Position numbers and translations under genes: made by a program
Shown: in pieces, positions 19,008-28,421 of the stretch
Layout of the letters: the number at the start of each line of letters is the position of its first letter
Numbering within the stretch: position 1 is the stretch's first letter
Notes under the pieces: model-generated
Seen by the model: the letters and a program-made list of their open reading frames with translations, nothing else
Told to the model about the DNA's origin: nothing
Databases searched by the model: none
Source: Anaerolineaceae bacterium
Lineage (GTDB): Bacteria; Chloroflexota; Anaerolineae; Anaerolineales; Anaerolineaceae
DNA: 64,000 nt
Direction of reading: 5' to 3'
Assembly (NCBI GenBank): GCA_016841365.1
Contig: JAENZI010000002.1
Location: 244,507-308,506 of the forward strand

Positions 19008-20306
19008 ATGGACAGTCATCCTCGCAAACCAATTTCAGCACGAACCTGGGCAGTGATGCTTGCATTGGCATTGACCGGGCAGATCGCCTGGGCGGTCGAA
19101 AATTCCTGGTTTAATACCTTTGTTTACGATACGATCACGCCCGATCCGCGGCCTGTTGCCTGGATGGTGGCGGGGAGTGCCATCACTGCAACGCTGACCA
19201 CGCTCTTGATGGGCACACTGAGCGACCGCACACGGTCTCGTTGGGGGAAACGCAAACCGTACATTTTGTTCGGTTATATCTTGTGGGGTTTATCCACAAT
19301 CCTTTTCCCGACGGTTGCCTACATCAAAACAACTTCGCTGGCAGTGATCATGGTCGTGGTTGCCGATTCGATCATGACCTTCTTCGGCTCGACTGCCAAC
19401 GACGCCGCATTTAGCGCCTGGACGGTGGACGTTGCCACACCTGAAACCCGCGGCCGGGTGGAGGGCGTGTTGAATCTGAGTGTGTTCCTGGCGCAGATCA
19501 TATCAATGGTTGCCGCGGGGATTTTGATTGATTCTTTTGGCTATTTCACATTCTTTTATGCCCTCGGTGGGATTGTGATTTTGGCAGGTTGTGTGGGCGG
19601 ATTGTTGTTACGGGAGCCCGAAAGTGCAGCGGATACTGACCGAAAACGAATCCCCTTCTGGAAGGAGTTTGGCGAGCTTTTCAATCTGGATACCCTCAGA
19701 CAGAATAAAAATTTTTTCATTCTGTTGATTTTTATCATGATTGTCAGCATCGGCATGCAGGTATCCTTCCCGTATATGATCGTTTATCTCGAGAATTATG
19801 TTGGGGTGAGCAAGACCGAATTCAGCATCATTGGTGGCGCAGTCATGCTTGGTTCGGCGGTTCTTGCTATCCCATTTGGCATCTTGGCTGATCGCTGGAA
19901 TAAGCGTGTGATGATCGCGATTGCCGTGGTGCTTAGCAGCCTGGGTGGAATTTTGCTTTCTTTGGTTAGCACCCTGCCATTATTAGCGCTGACGGGGTTG
20001 ATGTGGCAAGCATTCTCTGTGGCTTCAGGCATTGCTTCAGTTGCCTGGCTGAAAGACTTGCTGCCCGAAGAAAGCCGGGGGAAGTTTTTGGGGATCCGGA
20101 TGATCTTCTGGATCGCCATTCCGATGGTGGTTGGGCCTGCGATTGGCTCGGGCTTAATTCAAGCCTACGGCGTCCCGACTTTGCTGAACGGTGAGGCTGG
20201 TTTTGTCCCGGTGCCGATTATCTTTCAGGTGGGGTCGATCATTTCTCTATTGGGTTTAATTCCGCTAGCGCTGCTCAAGCAGGGTGGGGTGAACAAAGGT
20301 GAATGA
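19008..20306 (+). CDS. MFS transporter, likely sugar uptake
   Basis: The 432-aa protein has 12 predicted membrane helices and the MFS loop motif GTLSDRTRSRWGKRKPYI between helices 2 and 3. That D-R-RSRWGKRKP pattern is typical of glycoside-pentoside-hexuronide-like carriers. It overlaps the GH127 gene by 8 bases, which strongly suggests import of an arabinose-containing sugar. A ribosome binding site AAAGGAG precedes the ATG. Confidence 0.86.
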   Translation: MDSHPRKPISARTWAVMLALALTGQIAWAVENSWFNTFVYDTITPDPRPVAWMVAGSAITATLTTLLMGTLSDRTRSRWGKRKPYILFGYILWGLSTILFPTVAYIKTTSLAVIMVVVADSIMTFFGSTANDAAFSAWTVDVATPETRGRVEGVLNLSVFLAQIISMVAAGILIDSFGYFTFFYALGGIVILAGCVGGLLLREPESAADTDRKRIPFWKEFGELFNLDTLRQNKNFFILLIFIMIVSIGMQVSFPYMIVYLENYVGVSKTEFSIIGGAVMLGSAVLAIPFGILADRWNKRVMIAIAVVLSSLGGILLSLVSTLPLLALTGLMWQAFSVASGIASVAWLKDLLPEESRGKFLGIRMIFWIAIPMVVGPAIGSGLIQAYGVPTLLNGEAGFVPVPIIFQVGSIISLLGLIPLALLKQGGVNKGE

Positions 20307-22251
20307 GATCAGGTCATCCATTACAGACGGGTTTTGGAAGCAGCGGCGTGAGGTCAATGCACGCCAGGCAATTTTTCACCAATGGCAGCAGCTTGAACGC
20401 ACAGGGTGCATCGATAATTTCCGCATTTTAGCAGAGGGTAAACCATTTGCAAGGCGGGGGTGGTTCTTTGCCGATTCGGATGCCTATAAGTGGCTGGAGG
20501 CTGCGGCCCGCATTTTGCCCGTCTACCCCAACCAGGAACTAACAACTTTAGTTAACGCATTCATCGAATTAATTGGCAAAGCCCAGGAAACAGATGGATA
20601 CCTTTATACCTTCAACCAGATTCATTTTCCGGGGTTGCGCTGGGTGAATTTGCAGATTGAACACGAACTTTACTGTTTTGGTCATCTGATTGAGGCAGGT
20701 GTTACCCATTTCGAGACGACTGGAAAGGAAAACCTGCTTGATATTGTCGGCAAGGCTGCCGACCGGATTGTGGAAGATTTCTCTGGGAAGGGAACCGGTG
20801 CCACACCAGGCCATCAGGAAGTTGAGATAGCGCTGCTGCGGTTGTATAAAGTGACCGGTGAGAATGAATACCTTGAGATGGCGCATCAATTTATAGAAAT
20901 GCGCGGCAGAGACAAAGGCTTTGCCTTTAATATCTTACGTCAATCAATCAGTAATGGACGACGTGTCGCCCAGGCTGAAGCGCATTCTAAAACACATGCG
21001 GCAGAGGAGGATTTACCGTCACTGCCACCGATGAATCGTGCTGAACATCCGCCATTGATCAAAGTCCGCTGGGTGATAAACGCCCTCACTGGCAAGCTCT
21101 TGCAGCAGCACAAACCGGTCCGAAAACAAACGGTACCCGTCGGTCACGCGGTGCGCTTTGCTTACCAAATGACTGCGGCGGCGATGTATGACCGCCTGAC
21201 AGGAGACTCTGCTTATGAGTCTGCACTTGAGGAGAGCTGGCAGCGGATGGTGGCGCGCCGCATGTACATCACCGGAGGGATTGGTGCCTTGCCAGTGATT
21301 GAAGGTTTTGGGCGCGATTTTGAGCTTGACCCTAATTTCGCCTATGCAGAAACTTGTGCCGCATTAGGCAGCTTGTTCTGGAATCGGGAAATGGCTGGTC
21401 TAACGGGGGAGGCACGCTTCAGCGATTTGTTTGAGTGGCAGTTATACAATGCGGCGCTGGTAGGGTTTGGGCTAGATGGACGGACTTACTTATACAATAA
21501 TCCCCTTGCCGCTGATGGCGGGATAGAACGCCGCCCCTGGTATCAGGTGCCGTGCTGCCCTTCCAATCTCTCCCGTACGATCGCCGGGCTGGATGCGGAT
21601 ATCCTTACAGCCAGTGGGGATAGCATTGAACTTCAACAATACATCAGCAGCTGGCATCACTTGCAGTTCAATCAGCATGAGCTGCTGCTTGCCATTGAAA
21701 GCCGTCTGCCATGGTATGGCGACGTGCAGATCAAAATCCAACCGGTAACGACTCGCGAGATAAAACTCCATCTGCGAATGCCTTCATGGTCGGCGAAAAC
21801 TGAAATTTTGCTGAATGGTGAAGTGATTCAAACATTCGCTGCGGATCAGGCTGAGCGGTTCGACCCGACCCGGGCAAGCTGGTTTGTTCTGGAGAGGGCG
21901 TGGCAACAGGACGATCAAATCACATTGAAATTCGATATGAGTCCGCACCTGCTGAGATCGGACCCGAAAGTGAGATCTGTACGGGGGAAGGCAGCTTTGG
22001 CTTGTGGTCCGCTGGTTTATTGCCTTGAAAGCTGCGACAACCCGGATGTGGATATTTTTAATGTGGTGCTTGACCCTGACAGCATTACCAGCAGATTCGA
22101 CCCTGACATGCTGGGCGGAATCAGGATCATATCGGGGAAGACAATCCAGGGGCAACCACTGACTTTCATACCATACTTCCTGTGGGGCAACCGGGGTATA
22201 TCAACGATGACAGTGTTTGTAAAGCTGAATGAGAACCAATCATCTAAGTAA
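20299..22251 (+). CDS. GH127 beta-L-arabinofuranosidase-like glycoside hydrolase
   Basis: The 650-aa protein has the (alpha/alpha)6 barrel of GH127 and lacks a signal peptide, so it should act in the cytosol on imported sugar. Family-specific zinc and catalytic residues are visible: ETC in FAYAETCAALG (Glu and Cys ligands) and the CC pair in VPCCPSN, where in HypBA1 the first Cys is the nucleophile. The GTG start at 20299 is preceded by AAAGG and is inside the transporter gene. It removes terminal beta-L-arabinofuranose, probably from plant hydroxyproline-glycans, although specificity varies among members. Confidence 0.9.
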   Translation: MNEIRSSITDGFWKQRREVNARQAIFHQWQQLERTGCIDNFRILAEGKPFARRGWFFADSDAYKWLEAAARILPVYPNQELTTLVNAFIELIGKAQETDGYLYTFNQIHFPGLRWVNLQIEHELYCFGHLIEAGVTHFETTGKENLLDIVGKAADRIVEDFSGKGTGATPGHQEVEIALLRLYKVTGENEYLEMAHQFIEMRGRDKGFAFNILRQSISNGRRVAQAEAHSKTHAAEEDLPSLPPMNRAEHPPLIKVRWVINALTGKLLQQHKPVRKQTVPVGHAVRFAYQMTAAAMYDRLTGDSAYESALEESWQRMVARRMYITGGIGALPVIEGFGRDFELDPNFAYAETCAALGSLFWNREMAGLTGEARFSDLFEWQLYNAALVGFGLDGRTYLYNNPLAADGGIERRPWYQVPCCPSNLSRTIAGLDADILTASGDSIELQQYISSWHHLQFNQHELLLAIESRLPWYGDVQIKIQPVTTREIKLHLRMPSWSAKTEILLNGEVIQTFAADQAERFDPTRASWFVLERAWQQDDQITLKFDMSPHLLRSDPKVRSVRGKAALACGPLVYCLESCDNPDVDIFNVVLDPDSITSRFDPDMLGGIRIISGKTIQGQPLTFIPYFLWGNRGISTMTVFVKLNENQSSK

Positions 22252-22290
22252 GGAAGACGACATCAAAGAATGTGGCGTTGATAAATAGTT

Positions 22291-22320
22291 GCGTCAGATT
22301 TATACAGCACAAACTGACGC
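22291..22320. terminator. Hairpin between GH127 and CMD genes
   Basis: Arms GCGTCAG and CTGACGC pair around a 16-base loop, ending just 3 bases before the stop of the converging CMD gene. T-rich flank is weak, so it may be a shared weak terminator. Confidence 0.45.
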
Positions 22321-22323
22321 CGA

Positions 22324-22824
22324 TTATTCTGTTTTATTCCCCCATTGGCCGAATGAGACCTTGAACAAGATGTAATCCCAGGTATTCCCCATCAGATTAC
22401 CCATGCGAATCATGCGCATCGCCAGCTCCATGCCTGAGACAGTTTGTTCGCCGTAGGTGTCTATCACTTTCTGATGTGCTTGCCGATCTGGCTTCCCGTT
22501 CATTTCTGCCCAGTGTTGCGCGTATAACAGTGCAGGCACCTCTTCTGGGGGGCAGTGGTGGAAAGCGCCATCTGCCATGCTTCCAATCTCATCTTCGGTC
22601 AGGCCTGATTTTAGCGCCATTTTGGCGTGTGCATACTGGCAGTAACGGCAGCCGTTAACTTCTGTGACGGCGAGCATGATCCGTTCTCTGAAGGCGTCTG
22701 AGATCACATTACCCCGCATGAGGGATTTGATCTCGCTGCGGCGTTTCATAATTGCTGAGGTATCGCGAAAGATTTCACCAATGCTGTGGTAATACCGTTT
22801 ATTAAATCTTTTTGTTTTGAGCAT
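22324..22824 (-). CDS. Carboxymuconolactone decarboxylase / AhpD-like protein
   Basis: The 166-aa protein has the AhpD/CMD redox motif with an adjacent His in VNGCRYCQYAHAK (CxxC then H). These proteins act as disulfide relays or peroxide-defence adaptors. The frame is open to 23028, overlapping the GT2 gene, but the domain begins at ATG 22824 with AAAGG about 8 bases upstream. Confidence 0.85.
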   Translation of the reverse strand: MLKTKRFNKRYYHSIGEIFRDTSAIMKRRSEIKSLMRGNVISDAFRERIMLAVTEVNGCRYCQYAHAKMALKSGLTEDEIGSMADGAFHHCPPEEVPALLYAQHWAEMNGKPDRQAHQKVIDTYGEQTVSGMELAMRMIRMGNLMGNTWDYILFKVSFGQWGNKTE

Positions 22825-22867
22825 TAGGAAACCTTTATTATGGCGCTGGGAGTTTTTAATTAATGGA

Positions 22868-24514
22868 TTATGCTTCATTGCTGGGTTGGATATCCCTGCC
22901 CTCTGCTTTACCGAATTTGAGGTAGTGAACCAAGGGGTTAATCGACGCCTTTCTGACATCCTGGTAAGCTGCCAAATAGGCTGCACTTGAAAAAATTGGC
23001 CCCGGGTCGCGGCCTTCAAATCCGCCATTGAGCAGGTAATGTTTACTTGCTTTCATGCCTGAGGATGCAACATCCGGGTAATGTGCCAGATACCATTCTT
23101 CGTCGAAATAGCCTGATGATTGGATCAGGTCGAGATTGTCACCAGTATTATCAGCATGTTTGTTAAAGAAAATTGGTGTGATTATGCTGCGGTAAATGCC
23201 TTTGAGGATCTTCTCCCGCCAACTGCCAGTTGGGGCAAGTTTTTTCAATATGCGATCCATCGCGGTGCCCAATTTCCATGTTCTGCTTGCTTTGATTTGG
23301 GTGATTTCCCCGGAAAGGGATTGATTTTCATGCGACATATTTTGAATATTTATTCTGAGTTGATCCAATAATCGAGATCGAACTTCCAGTTGCTCTTGTT
23401 GATTTCGAATTGTCCGCTCTTTTTCAGCACTTTTCCTTTGCAGATGCTGATTTTCTGATTTCATTTGCTGGGCGGTTCGGCGCGTCTCAGCCAAATTCTT
23501 GTTGAGATTGGCTTTGATCTCAACCGAAAAGACATCGTGCTGCGCATTGAGGGTAACAAAATCTTTGTGCGTGAAACCGTAAATTCGTTTGACCTTTTCT
23601 GCCCTGTCTGGGTTCTGCAAAATGGAAAACAGCAAGTCCAAGCCGAATAATTCAAAGACGGGTGAGTTGCCGCGTTCTTCCAACGCGGTCATTCCTAAGA
23701 CAAAGCCCAGATCGAACCCTTTTGGGTTGGCAAACTTTTCGGCAGTCGGGAAGACCTTCACAAATTCATCAAAGCTTGCGATCTTGAGGTAATTTTCTAA
23801 CACCTGTAGATAGTCAAAATGGAACCGGATGCGTGAATCCGGCCGGCTGCCGCTGGTAAAATTTTCATCCCGGAGCATACGGTAACTGACCAGCCTCTCA
23901 GGCAGGATGTGGATGTCATATTTGAGGCACAACCGCACCCACATGTCGAGATCGGGGAGTTGACCCAGCCCAAACCTGTGCAGGCCGCATTCTTCATAGC
24001 ACCGTTTACGGATCAGCACACTGGGATGGCAGAGGGCGTTGCCCTGGTAGAAAAAATGCCGCAGCCATTCATGACGGGTTCTGTTGGGTTGGTCGAATAG
24101 CTGGTAATAGGGGTGCTCCTGGTCCTCAAAAGGCTGTCCCTGCTCATCGATCACACTTACGCTGGTAAAAACTGCACCGACTTCTGGATGCGAGCCTAGG
24201 AATTGGATTTGTTTTTCGAGTTTATCCGGCGCCCAGACATTATCCGAATGGTGGACGGCGATCAGTTCCCCTTGAGCGATATCGGAGATGAAGTGGTTGA
24301 TGCCCTGTACGGAGCGCTGGTTATGCTGATTGCGGTGGGTGATGAGGCGCGGGTCAGAATAGGATTGGATGATATCCCAGGAGTTATCGGTTGAGGCGTC
24401 GTCCATGATGTACAGTTCAAAATCAGTGAAGGTCTGGTTCAGGACGCTGTCAATCGCGTCTCGCAGGTATTTCGCATAGTTGTAGGACGACATAAAAATC
24501 GAGATTTTTGGCAT
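22868..24514 (-). CDS. GT2 family glycosyltransferase with coiled coil and C-terminal repeats
   Basis: This 548-aa protein has an N-terminal GT-A fold (SIFMSSYNYAKYLRDAI, MDDASTDNSWDII, HHSDNVWAPDKLEKQ) and a downstream DLDMWVRLCLKY that fits the acceptor region. Residues about 330-410 form a coiled coil. The C-terminal ~90 residues show the repeated pattern YFDEEWYLAHYPDV and AAYLAAYQDV followed by HYL..G, seen in rhamnan-type glycosyltransferases. Members build cell-surface polysaccharide. No polysaccharide cluster flanks it here. Confidence 0.85.
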   Translation of the reverse strand: MPKISIFMSSYNYAKYLRDAIDSVLNQTFTDFELYIMDDASTDNSWDIIQSYSDPRLITHRNQHNQRSVQGINHFISDIAQGELIAVHHSDNVWAPDKLEKQIQFLGSHPEVGAVFTSVSVIDEQGQPFEDQEHPYYQLFDQPNRTRHEWLRHFFYQGNALCHPSVLIRKRCYEECGLHRFGLGQLPDLDMWVRLCLKYDIHILPERLVSYRMLRDENFTSGSRPDSRIRFHFDYLQVLENYLKIASFDEFVKVFPTAEKFANPKGFDLGFVLGMTALEERGNSPVFELFGLDLLFSILQNPDRAEKVKRIYGFTHKDFVTLNAQHDVFSVEIKANLNKNLAETRRTAQQMKSENQHLQRKSAEKERTIRNQQEQLEVRSRLLDQLRINIQNMSHENQSLSGEITQIKASRTWKLGTAMDRILKKLAPTGSWREKILKGIYRSIITPIFFNKHADNTGDNLDLIQSSGYFDEEWYLAHYPDVASSGMKASKHYLLNGGFEGRDPGPIFSSAAYLAAYQDVRKASINPLVHYLKFGKAEGRDIQPSNEA

Positions 24515-24615
24515 GGGTCGTATGATCCTGATCTGTGGTTGTTTAACGCATATGATTATATATCAGATTGCAGAAACAAGTCACTCCACCGGGAGCGAAG
24601 GGAGGTTCATTGGAT

Positions 24616-25905
24616 TTACCTGAATCCTCCAATTTTTTCGTTCATCCCAAGGCTGAATTTTTCAAATCTCTCTTCGTGTGGCTTGTATTGAATATCGTCA
24701 AAATAGATCTTTTCATCCTTCTTAAAATCACGGCGTAAGACGACATTTTCTGCAAGGCAGATAGGCAATCCAGGATGAGTTTTATTGTCGGAGCGATTTT
24801 CAATCAAGCCATAGGATGTGTAACCACCTACGCCATCCAGCATTTCGCTGGCTTTGAGGTCCTTCTTGGCGTAGGCATAAACGTTGGTGGAGAATCCAAA
24901 ATTTGGTTGTAAGATTCCCCAGCCATCCAAATAGGCTTCTGCGATCGACGCCATCGTTTCAAAATGTCCGAGGTGATAGGGTCGGTGGAAGACATAGAAA
25001 GGACCCTCTCCTAACCTGCAAGGGTACCAGGCGAGGGTTTCTTGCTGGTGGGGGTGATCGTTGAACCCGACCACAAAAACGCCGCCCGAGGGTTGGGTTC
25101 CGATGGTGTAGTCAGCGATTGGTGTTGCGCCATCCCATAAATTTTCGAATTCAAAGTGTGAAAAAATATCATAAATGTCTTTGACATAAGGCCCATGCAT
25201 ACCTGGTTGGCTCACCCTGGCACCGATGCCATTGGCGACCAATGCCATCTCAATATTGAGCTTGGTCCCGTCGGTATAGGAGGCGCACATTTTATAATCC
25301 ATATAGCGTTTTTCAGCCTCGGGGATAATGGCGGTTGGGTTGCTGGTGCGATCGAGATAGCCTTTGATGTTGCCCGCCAGCACGGTTTTAAACCCCATCA
25401 TTTCAACTTCGTTGATCAAGCGCTTGATGACGGTATGCTGATCGCCATCTGCGCTGGTGTAGACAACGCCTTCTTTCTTTGCCCTGGTGAGCAAATAGGG
25501 CCCAAAGGTCAAGTCTGCTTCTGAGTTCATCATAACAACGTGCTTATGATGATGGATGGCGGTCTCTGCATAGATGAGGCCCAAGGCGATGTCACTGCAG
25601 GCATCAACCTGGACATCGACAGATTCACAGCCCGAGATCAGGCTGGCGTTTTCGCAAATAGCAAGTTTGCCTTGCTGGATAGCGTCTACCATCGCCGATG
25701 CCGTCTCGACTACCTGGTAGTTTAAGCCTAAATATGCCGCCCATTGGGTTGCTTTTTGCAGGTTCAGGTCTGCAATAGCCACACATCGGATGCCTGGTGT
25801 GATGGTGGCCTGGTAAACAATGCCTTTGCCAATGCTGCCAATGCCGATCACAGCCACTCGGATCGGTTGTTTTAATGCTCGCAAGCGAGAAAGCAGATCT
25901 GTCAT
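24616..25905 (-). CDS. NAD(P)-dependent oxidoreductase with SAF-type C-terminus
   Basis: The 429-aa protein starts with a Rossmann loop VAVIGIGSIGKGIV and ends with a SAF-like segment (ICLAENVVLRRDFKKDEKI). The middle (SADGDQHTVIKRLI) resembles homoserine-dehydrogenase-like proteins of the same family. The reaction is unknown; enzymes of this layout act on branched sugar acids or polyols. It is preceded by its own promoter region with a palindrome at 26008-26030. Confidence 0.75.
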   Translation of the reverse strand: MTDLLSRLRALKQPIRVAVIGIGSIGKGIVYQATITPGIRCVAIADLNLQKATQWAAYLGLNYQVVETASAMVDAIQQGKLAICENASLISGCESVDVQVDACSDIALGLIYAETAIHHHKHVVMMNSEADLTFGPYLLTRAKKEGVVYTSADGDQHTVIKRLINEVEMMGFKTVLAGNIKGYLDRTSNPTAIIPEAEKRYMDYKMCASYTDGTKLNIEMALVANGIGARVSQPGMHGPYVKDIYDIFSHFEFENLWDGATPIADYTIGTQPSGGVFVVGFNDHPHQQETLAWYPCRLGEGPFYVFHRPYHLGHFETMASIAEAYLDGWGILQPNFGFSTNVYAYAKKDLKASEMLDGVGGYTSYGLIENRSDNKTHPGLPICLAENVVLRRDFKKDEKIYFDDIQYKPHEERFEKFSLGMNEKIGGFR

Positions 25906-26007
25906 TTGGTCTCACCTGATTCTGGCCTAACAAAGTCATGAAGTATTAAGAAAAAACATGGGAAACAGGAATGATGCCTCCCATTTCAATGGATAGTCAT
26001 TCCAAAT

Positions 26008-26037
26008 CACATGTTAAAGATCAACATGTGTATTATA
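26008..26037 (-). promoter_or_regulatory. Candidate promoter -10 and operator upstream of the SAF oxidoreductase
   Basis: On the minus strand a TATAAT (26032-26037) is followed at once by a perfect inverted repeat, CACATGTT and AACATGTG with a 7-base spacer (26008-26030). The placement just downstream of the -10 fits a repressor site. No good -35 box was found. Confidence 0.4.
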
Positions 26038-26074
26038 AAGCATTACATTAAGTTAAATTGAGCAAAAACAAAAA

Positions 26075-26132
26075 ATTATTTTATTCACAAAGAATAAAAT
26101 AATCTCTTTGATCTTGACGGTTGAACCGGTTC
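26075..26132. promoter_or_regulatory. AT-rich inverted repeat and a 10-bp palindrome
   Basis: An 11-bp perfect inverted repeat (ATTATTTTATT and its complement, 26075-26103, 7-base loop) and the palindrome GAACCGGTTC (26123-26132) lie between the SAF oxidoreductase promoter and the tiny lipoprotein-like gene. The palindrome is the kind of core seen in LacI-family operators, but the regulator is not visible. Confidence 0.3.
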
Positions 26133-26169
26133 TGAAATCTCTATTGCAGTAACTAATTAGGGGGGATTC

Positions 26170-26307
26170 TTAATGCAGGTTGAACTGGAAAAGCCCTTTG
26201 ATCGACTCTCCAAAACTTCCGAGGGCGTTTGTGACCTGGCATGCCATTGCCAGAGAAGAGAGGGTGGCAATGATCCACAAGATGATTTTTTTAGAGGTGT
26301 GTTTCAT
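26170..26307 (-). CDS. Possible 45-residue lipoprotein-like peptide
   Basis: Read from ATG 26307 on the minus strand, the frame gives a signal-peptide-like start (MKHTSKKIILWIIATLSSLA), then AMAC, and ends GLFQFNLH at TAA 26170-26172. The lipobox is imperfect (Ala at -3), but the n-region/h-region logic is clear. A similar AMAC box occurs in the lipoprotein at 30121. No strong ribosome binding site is seen, and it may be a remnant of a longer protein. Confidence 0.35.
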   Translation of the reverse strand: MKHTSKKIILWIIATLSSLAMACQVTNALGSFGESIKGLFQFNLH

Positions 26308-26498
26308 AGGCGTATTACTTTCTCATATGTGTTCATCAGTATTAGACGATCAGGGTTGTCAATCTCAGTTTAACATATTTTTCAACCTTAATTAGCGAAC
26401 AGGGACAATCAGCTTCAAAAATCTTTCCCAGTCAGCATTCCCAGCCAGAATCTATGTTAAAATTCTTTCATTGATTTCATCATCGCAAAGGGGCGTAT

Positions 26499-28019
26499 AT
26501 GCTCGCCAGGGTTTTCTCTTGTGCCGTGATCGGTTTGGATGGCGTGGTCGTTGAAGTGGAGGTTGATACCGGCGGGGGGCTGCCGAAGATGGTCATCGTG
26601 GGCTTACCTGATACCGCAGTGCAGGAAAGCCGTGAACGGGTGCAGTCAGCGGTGAAGAATGCCGGGTTTTATTATCCCCGCAAGAAATTGACGGTGAACC
26701 TTGCCCCGGCATCGGTGCGCAAAGAGGGGCCTGCATACGATCTGCCGATTGCCGTGGGGGTGTTGATCGCGACCTCCCAGCTTGACCCGGAAGCAGTTGA
26801 AGATACGCTCATTATCGGTGAGCTCTCATTGGATGGCGGCGTGCGCCATGTAAAGGGTGTGCTGCCGATGGCGGCGCTGGCACGGCAGGAGGGCTACAAA
26901 ACCGTGATCGTGCCGGAGGTGGATGCCCCCGAGGCAGCTCTGATCCCGGATATCACCGTGATCCCCGCCCCGACGCTCAACGCACTTTATGATCATTTGT
27001 CAGGTACAAACCCGTTAGCACCTGCCCAGCCCCCGGCGCATGACCCGGAAGCAGTCTGGGTGGAGACGGACTTCAGCGAGATCAAGGGGCAGGAGCATGT
27101 CAAACGCGCTCTCGAGGTGGCCGCTGCTGGCGGGCATAACCTGTTGATGATCGGCCCGCCCGGCTCGGGTAAGACCCTCATGGCGCGGGCGCTGCCTTCG
27201 ATCTTGCCCGCGATGACGATCGATGAATCCCTGGATGTGACCCGTATTTACAGTGTGGCAGACCTGCTGCCTTCGGATGTACCGCTGATCCGGGCACGCC
27301 CGTTCCGTGCGCCGCACCATACCATCAGCCATGCCGGGCTGGTGGGCGGGGGCAACTGGCCGCACCCAGGCGAGATCAGCCTGGCACACCGCGGCGTGCT
27401 GTTCTTGGATGAACTACCCGAGTTCAGCTCAAAGGTGCTGGAGGTGCTGCGCCAACCGCTGGAGGACAAGACGGTCACAATCAGCCGTGCCCAGGGCTCA
27501 CTGACCTTCCCGGCAAATTTCCAGTTGGCCGCGGCGATGAACCCCTGCCCGTGCGGCTACTACGGCGACCCGACCAAACCCTGCACCTGTTCATCCTCCA
27601 TGGTGACTCGCTATCAGAAGCGCATCTCGGGGCCGTTGATGGACCGGATTGACATCCACATGCAGGTGCCGCGGGTGGAATATGCCAAGCTGCGCGACAT
27701 GCGCCAAGGGGAATCCTCGGCAGAGGTGCGGGCACGGGTGGAAGCCGCCCGGGAACGCCAACGCGTGCGCTTCGAGGGCATGGGGATCGCCAGCAATGCC
27801 GATATGCGCCCGGCGCAGGTACGAAAATTCTGTGCGCTGGATGAGGCATGCCAAAACCTGATGAAGACCGCCATGCGTCAGTTACAGTTGACGGCGCGGG
27901 CCTATCATCGGGTGCTGAAGTTGAGCCGGACAATTGCGGATTTAGCGGGGTCGCAGACTATTACCCAGGTGCACCTGGCGGAAGCGCTGCAATACAGGCC
28001 GAAGTTGGAGTTGATGTAA
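26499..28019 (+). CDS. comM: ComM/YifB family Mg-chelatase-like AAA+ ATPase
   Basis: ComM is a hexameric helicase that promotes branch migration during natural transformation and recombination. The 506-aa protein is full length: N-terminal ChlI/Lon-like domain, Walker A GPPGSGKT (about residue 222), Walker B VLFLDELPEF, the cysteine-rich CPCGYYGDPTKPCTC element, and the C-terminal domain ending YRPKLELM. AAGGGG precedes the ATG. Three fragments of its 3' part are scattered downstream, and all begin at the same point within the cysteine-rich element (near base 27567). Confidence 0.95.
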   Translation: MLARVFSCAVIGLDGVVVEVEVDTGGGLPKMVIVGLPDTAVQESRERVQSAVKNAGFYYPRKKLTVNLAPASVRKEGPAYDLPIAVGVLIATSQLDPEAVEDTLIIGELSLDGGVRHVKGVLPMAALARQEGYKTVIVPEVDAPEAALIPDITVIPAPTLNALYDHLSGTNPLAPAQPPAHDPEAVWVETDFSEIKGQEHVKRALEVAAAGGHNLLMIGPPGSGKTLMARALPSILPAMTIDESLDVTRIYSVADLLPSDVPLIRARPFRAPHHTISHAGLVGGGNWPHPGEISLAHRGVLFLDELPEFSSKVLEVLRQPLEDKTVTISRAQGSLTFPANFQLAAAMNPCPCGYYGDPTKPCTCSSSMVTRYQKRISGPLMDRIDIHMQVPRVEYAKLRDMRQGESSAEVRARVEAARERQRVRFEGMGIASNADMRPAQVRKFCALDEACQNLMKTAMRQLQLTARAYHRVLKLSRTIADLAGSQTITQVHLAEALQYRPKLELM

Positions 28020-28091
28020 AGAATACTTGTATCAATATGAATCTGGCCCCTGGGAGTTTTGGTATTAATTGACTTGGCTTTCATCATATTC

Positions 28092-28418
28092 TTATTCTAA
28101 CTCTGCAAGAATTTTCTTCATTTTCTCACGATAATTATCGAGTGCAGAACGGCCAGCATCGGTTATCCTGTAAATCGTTGTTGGTTTTTTATCCACAAAC
28201 TTTTTGTTGACTTTTACATAATGTTCATCTTCGAGTTTGCTCATGTGGGTTGAAAAATTACCTCTTGTAAGACCGGAGTGTCTATGGAGAAAGACAAAGT
28301 CTGCGCTGTCAATAACATAGAGCATGGATAGGATCAGCAGACGAGCTGGTTCGTGGACAGTTTTGTCAATATCGGCTGTCAAAAGCAGTACTTCGAATAA
28401 TGGATTCTTTTCAGCCAT
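28092..28418 (-). CDS. Small winged-helix transcriptional regulator
   Basis: The 108-aa protein is a stand-alone winged helix of the MarR/ArsR-like HTH_34 type: EPARLLILSML, then LTRGNFSTHMSKLEDEHYVKV (recognition helix and wing) and YRITDAGRSALDNY. Such proteins often control the neighbouring membrane protein gene. It starts 3 bases after the stop of the membrane protein gene, so both are in one leftward operon from the promoter at 29070-29098. Confidence 0.82.
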   Translation of the reverse strand: MAEKNPLFEVLLLTADIDKTVHEPARLLILSMLYVIDSADFVFLHRHSGLTRGNFSTHMSKLEDEHYVKVNKKFVDKKPTTIYRITDAGRSALDNYREKMKKILAELE

Positions 28419-28421
28419 GGA

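Noticed and set aside
26173..26373. Plus-strand 66-codon frame with a G-rich upstream sequence
   Set aside because: Composition and translation look random; the minus-strand frame here has a better, signal-peptide-like pattern.
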